DNA of 7,327 nucleotides from Lentisphaeria bacterium UBA1829 (GTDB lineage: Bacteria > Verrucomicrobiota > Lentisphaeria > Victivallales > UBA1829). The notes under the pieces are model-generated. The model saw nothing but the letters and a program-made list of their open reading frames with translations, had not been told where the DNA came from and ran no database searches. How positions within the stretch are numbered: the stretch's first letter is position 1; each line of letters opens with the position of its first letter. This document shows positions 5,851-7,327 of the stretch, in pieces. The stretch is taken from assembly GCA_002338895.1 (NCBI GenBank), contig DDJH01000042.1:1-7327 (forward strand), in the 5' to 3' direction. The position numbers were made by a program, and so were the translations under genes.

Positions 5851-6366
5851 TCACTTGTTCAGCAGAGATTCGATATAGCTCTGCGCGACCTTATATTTTG
5901 CGACGTCTCCCGCCGGAACGATTTTTGCTCCAGGGATTTTGTGTCCGACGGAAATCGCCGTCTCGACCGCCTTCTTGTTGATTTTGAAATCCTCCTCGTA
6001 CAAATCGTCGAGGCCATGTTCCCTCGCATAGTCGACAACTGCGAGCTTGTCATTGATAACCGTTTTTGCCGGATCCGTTTCGATCCCGTATGACCCCATC
6101 TCGCCGACTTTGTGCTTACGCGGTTTGATGAAACGATCCGGATTTGCCTGAATGTAGAACGTCAGAGTTTCGACCAGCTCGTCCCGCTCTTCCAAAGCCG
6201 GAGCGATTTTTTCCTGAAGGGCGATTGCGATTTCCGCCTTTTTCTTGTCGGCTGCGAATGATTCCCGTTTAATCGTTGCTTCGAGGAGGGCGATTCGCTG
6301 AAAAATCGCGTCTGCTTCTGCAACGGTCATGGCCTGAAATTTTCGATTGTCCTGCAAAACAGTCAT
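5851..6366 (-). CDS. gam: Host-nuclease inhibitor Gam (Mu Gam family), DNA-end-binding protein
   Basis: Mu Gam binds double-stranded DNA ends as a dimer, shielding them from host exonucleases such as RecBCD, and is the phage counterpart of bacterial Ku. The ATG at 6366 overlaps the previous stop as ATGA and has GGAGGG about 7 bases upstream, giving 171 residues against 174 for Mu Gam. The frame extends to 6489, but that start would overlap the regulator by over 120 bases and lacks such a site. Residues about 14-70 form a long charged helix with heptad-like hydrophobics (IFQRIALLEATIKRE, IAPALEERDELVETL), as expected for the coiled-coil dimer arm. Residues about 86-105 hold the strand region (VGEMGSYGIETDPAKTVI), and the rest has the family's alternation including INKKAVE (about 129-135). 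Here gam precedes the transposase gene, unlike in Mu. Stop and next start are separated by a GTGAGG ribosome site. Confidence 0.88.
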   Translation of the reverse strand: MTVLQDNRKFQAMTVAEADAIFQRIALLEATIKRESFAADKKKAEIAIALQEKIAPALEERDELVETLTFYIQANPDRFIKPRKHKVGEMGSYGIETDPAKTVINDKLAVVDYAREHGLDDLYEEDFKINKKAVETAISVGHKIPGAKIVPAGDVAKYKVAQSYIESLLNK

Positions 6367-6860
6367 TTTCCACCCTCCATGAATTCCCGGATGGCATTGG
6401 CCAGTGTGGGCGAATGAGACCCCCTCTTGACCTTTGCGATCATGTTCGGCACGACTCCCAGAATTTCTGCCAGGTCGACGTTTTTGCAATCGAATTTCCG
6501 GAAGATCGCCGCGAGAATCTCCCGCTCGTCATTTTCCAGTCGTCCGACGAGGAACTGTTTCAGCTCCGCTGCCAGAGCGGAGAGGCTGTCAACAACAACC
6601 GTTTCGGCGTGCGTTTCCGGGGGCGGATTCGCTTCTTCCTTGCATAAAGCGATGTCCGTCGCATTCTTCACCGCCTCAAGATTCGGACGCAATTCCCGGG
6701 CCGTTTCCCTGGCCAGAAGGCGGACATATTCCCGGAAGCCGTCTTTCTCGATCAGCGCAGCCAGCTCCCGGACGCAGTGATCGATGATTTCGTTTCCGCT
6801 TCCCTCGGCGGTCAGAACGCCGATGACGTGTTTGATTGTCTGAACGTTTCTCTTTTTCAT
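6363..6860 (-). CDS. Probable HTH (Cro/C1-like) transcriptional regulator, 165 aa
   Basis: The chosen start is the ATG at 6860, giving MKKRNVQTIK. It has AAAGGA about 10 bases upstream plus a closer AGGG, and it overlaps the stop of the small Cys-rich gene. The frame opens 20 codons earlier at 6920, but that would cover most of the Cys-rich gene and lacks comparable signals. Residues 1-70 look helical and charged; residues about 72-90 form a Pro/Glu-rich linker (EEANPPPETHAET). Residues about 108-150 (DEREILAAIF, then NVDLAEILGVVPNMIAKVKRGSHSP) resemble a five-helix HTH domain of the lambda-repressor type, with AEILGVVPNMIAKVKRG as the HTH core. Role and target are unknown. In a Mu-like early operon it could act on the early promoter or on late-gene control. 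It shares a 4-base ATGA overlap with gam, which indicates coupling. Confidence 0.75.
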   Translation of the reverse strand: MKKRNVQTIKHVIGVLTAEGSGNEIIDHCVRELAALIEKDGFREYVRLLARETARELRPNLEAVKNATDIALCKEEANPPPETHAETVVVDSLSALAAELKQFLVGRLENDEREILAAIFRKFDCKNVDLAEILGVVPNMIAKVKRGSHSPTLANAIREFMEGGK

Positions 6861-7027
6861 TTTCCCTGTCCTTTCTCGTTGGGTTCTTCGTAAATCGGAT
6901 TGATCTGGTATTTTCTGCATTTGGGGCGTGTGATTTTTCGGCGGAATCCCGTTTTTGCACAGCGGGTTCCCGTGTGATGAATGCAGGAAATGCAGCAGTC
7001 TGTGCTTTTGATTTCATTCGTTTGCAT
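6857..7027 (-). CDS. Small Cys-rich protein, 56 aa, possible zinc-binding
   Basis: A short open frame fills the gap between two better genes exactly. Its ATG follows the TAA of the upstream gene without a spacer, a GGGAGA Shine-Dalgarno lies about 6 bases before it, and its TGA overlaps the ATG of the downstream regulator as ATGA. This tight packing is the main reason to call it. The 56-residue product has five cysteines (C11, C12, C15, C23, C37) and a His-His pair (H17, H18), followed by a basic stretch (FRRKITRPKCRKY). A CxxC (C12, C15) with C23 and C37 could form a four-ligand zinc site, so a small nucleic-acid-binding zinc ribbon is plausible. I recognise no named family. An overlapping frame (6676-7017) is Arg-rich and repeat-like and runs across the next gene, so it is probably a shadow. 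Confidence 0.72.
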   Translation of the reverse strand: MQTNEIKSTDCCISCIHHTGTRCAKTGFRRKITRPKCRKYQINPIYEEPNEKGQGK

Positions 7028-7327
7028 TTATTCTCCCTTCGCCCTCGGCTCCGGCGGGAGCAGATCGTAAATCTCCGCCGGAACTCGAATTTCGAGCAGA
7101 CGTTTGACGTTTGATGGTGAAATATTGCGGAGCTGCGCAGTCTTTTGAATTGTCATTCTGCCGAATTCCCGGTAGAAATAGCACCATGCCCAGTCCGGGT
7201 GATCCGAGGCATAAAGCAGGGCAGCGACAAATTTCCTGACGACCTCCTCCCGAAGATCCGCCGGATAGTCGAATCGGCGGAGGTTGTCATCAACGTCCGC
7301 CATCAGTTCCGGGATAGTTATTTCAGC
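7028..7327 (-). CDS. Partial hypothetical protein with possible C-terminal helix-turn-helix
   Basis: I do not recognise this protein. An ATG at 7303 gives 91 residues, but no convincing Shine-Dalgarno precedes it, and the frame stays open for eight more codons to the window edge (reading AEITIPEL before the Met). I therefore treat the gene as running in from the right. The segment TIQKTAQLRNISPSNVKRLL (about residues 51-70 counted from the internal Met) has the rhythm of a helix-turn-helix: a hydrophobic helix, a short turn, then a polar recognition-type helix. It is preceded by an aromatic-rich stretch (DHPDWAWCYFYREF). The TAA stop is directly abutted by the ATG of the next small gene, so the two are co-translated. 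Its place at the head of a Mu-like early operon would suit a Ner- or Mor-like DNA-binding regulator, but that is inference from position. The coding call is fairly safe; the function is not. Confidence 0.7.
   Translation of the reverse strand, partial: AEITIPELMADVDDNLRRFDYPADLREEVVRKFVAALLYASDHPDWAWCYFYREFGRMTIQKTAQLRNISPSNVKRLLEIRVPAEIYDLLPPEPRAKGE

Noticed and set aside
6676..7017. 113-residue minus-strand frame overlapping the Cys-rich gene and the regulator
   Set aside because: It is Arg/Lys-rich and low-complexity, spans two genes with exact stop/start overlaps, and lacks such coupling itself.

Overview
The window looks like the early (transposition) region of a Mu-like transposable phage, either a prophage or an integrated transposable element. 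Every convincing gene lies on the minus strand and reads from the right edge toward the left. The diagnostic genes are a MuA-type DDE transposase (3019-5109), a MuB-type AAA+ ATPase immediately downstream (2016-3032), a Mu Gam-type DNA-end-binding protein (5851-6366) and a gp16/GemA-family protein (1177-1602). No host flank, phage end, repressor or structural gene is visible. GC content is moderate and the sequence is strikingly rich in GATC and CCGGA words. The host cannot be named: a Gram-negative-type bacterium is likely because Mu-like phages are best known there, but no marker gene is present.

Layout in transcription order (right to left): a partial gene with a possible helix-turn-helix (7028-7327); a 56-residue Cys-rich protein (6857-7027); a probable HTH regulator (6363-6860); Gam (5851-6366); a DUF3102-like protein of unknown role (5124-5843); transposase A (3019-5109); target-selection ATPase B (2016-3032); an unrecognised 136-residue protein (1606-2016); gp16/GemA (1177-1602); a non-coding stretch of about 190 bases with strong dyad symmetry and a long-stem terminator (983-1176); a D12-class adenine methyltransferase (128-982); and a factor-independent terminator (82-110). 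From 7327 to 1177 the genes touch or overlap, mostly by stop/start overlaps with good Shine-Dalgarno sequences, so this reads as one translationally coupled operon. Gam precedes the transposase here, whereas in Mu it follows A and B.

Functionally, A would pair the phage ends and carry out strand transfer, B would bind target DNA and activate A, Gam would protect DNA ends from host exonucleases, and gp16/GemA and the HTH proteins would adjust gene expression. The methyltransferase sits behind a terminator and probably forms its own unit. It may modify GATC, which is about twice as frequent here as expected.

The most unusual parts are non-coding signals. The first 160 bases of the transposase gene carry a 24-bp near-perfect palindrome and two identical 33-bp repeats, each holding a 14-bp dyad, and the repeats are translated as a duplicated decapeptide. 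Just after gp16 there is an ideal Shine-Dalgarno plus ATG that opens a two-codon minigene, followed by a quasi-palindrome and a 17-bp inverted repeat with a 62-base loop ending in a T run.
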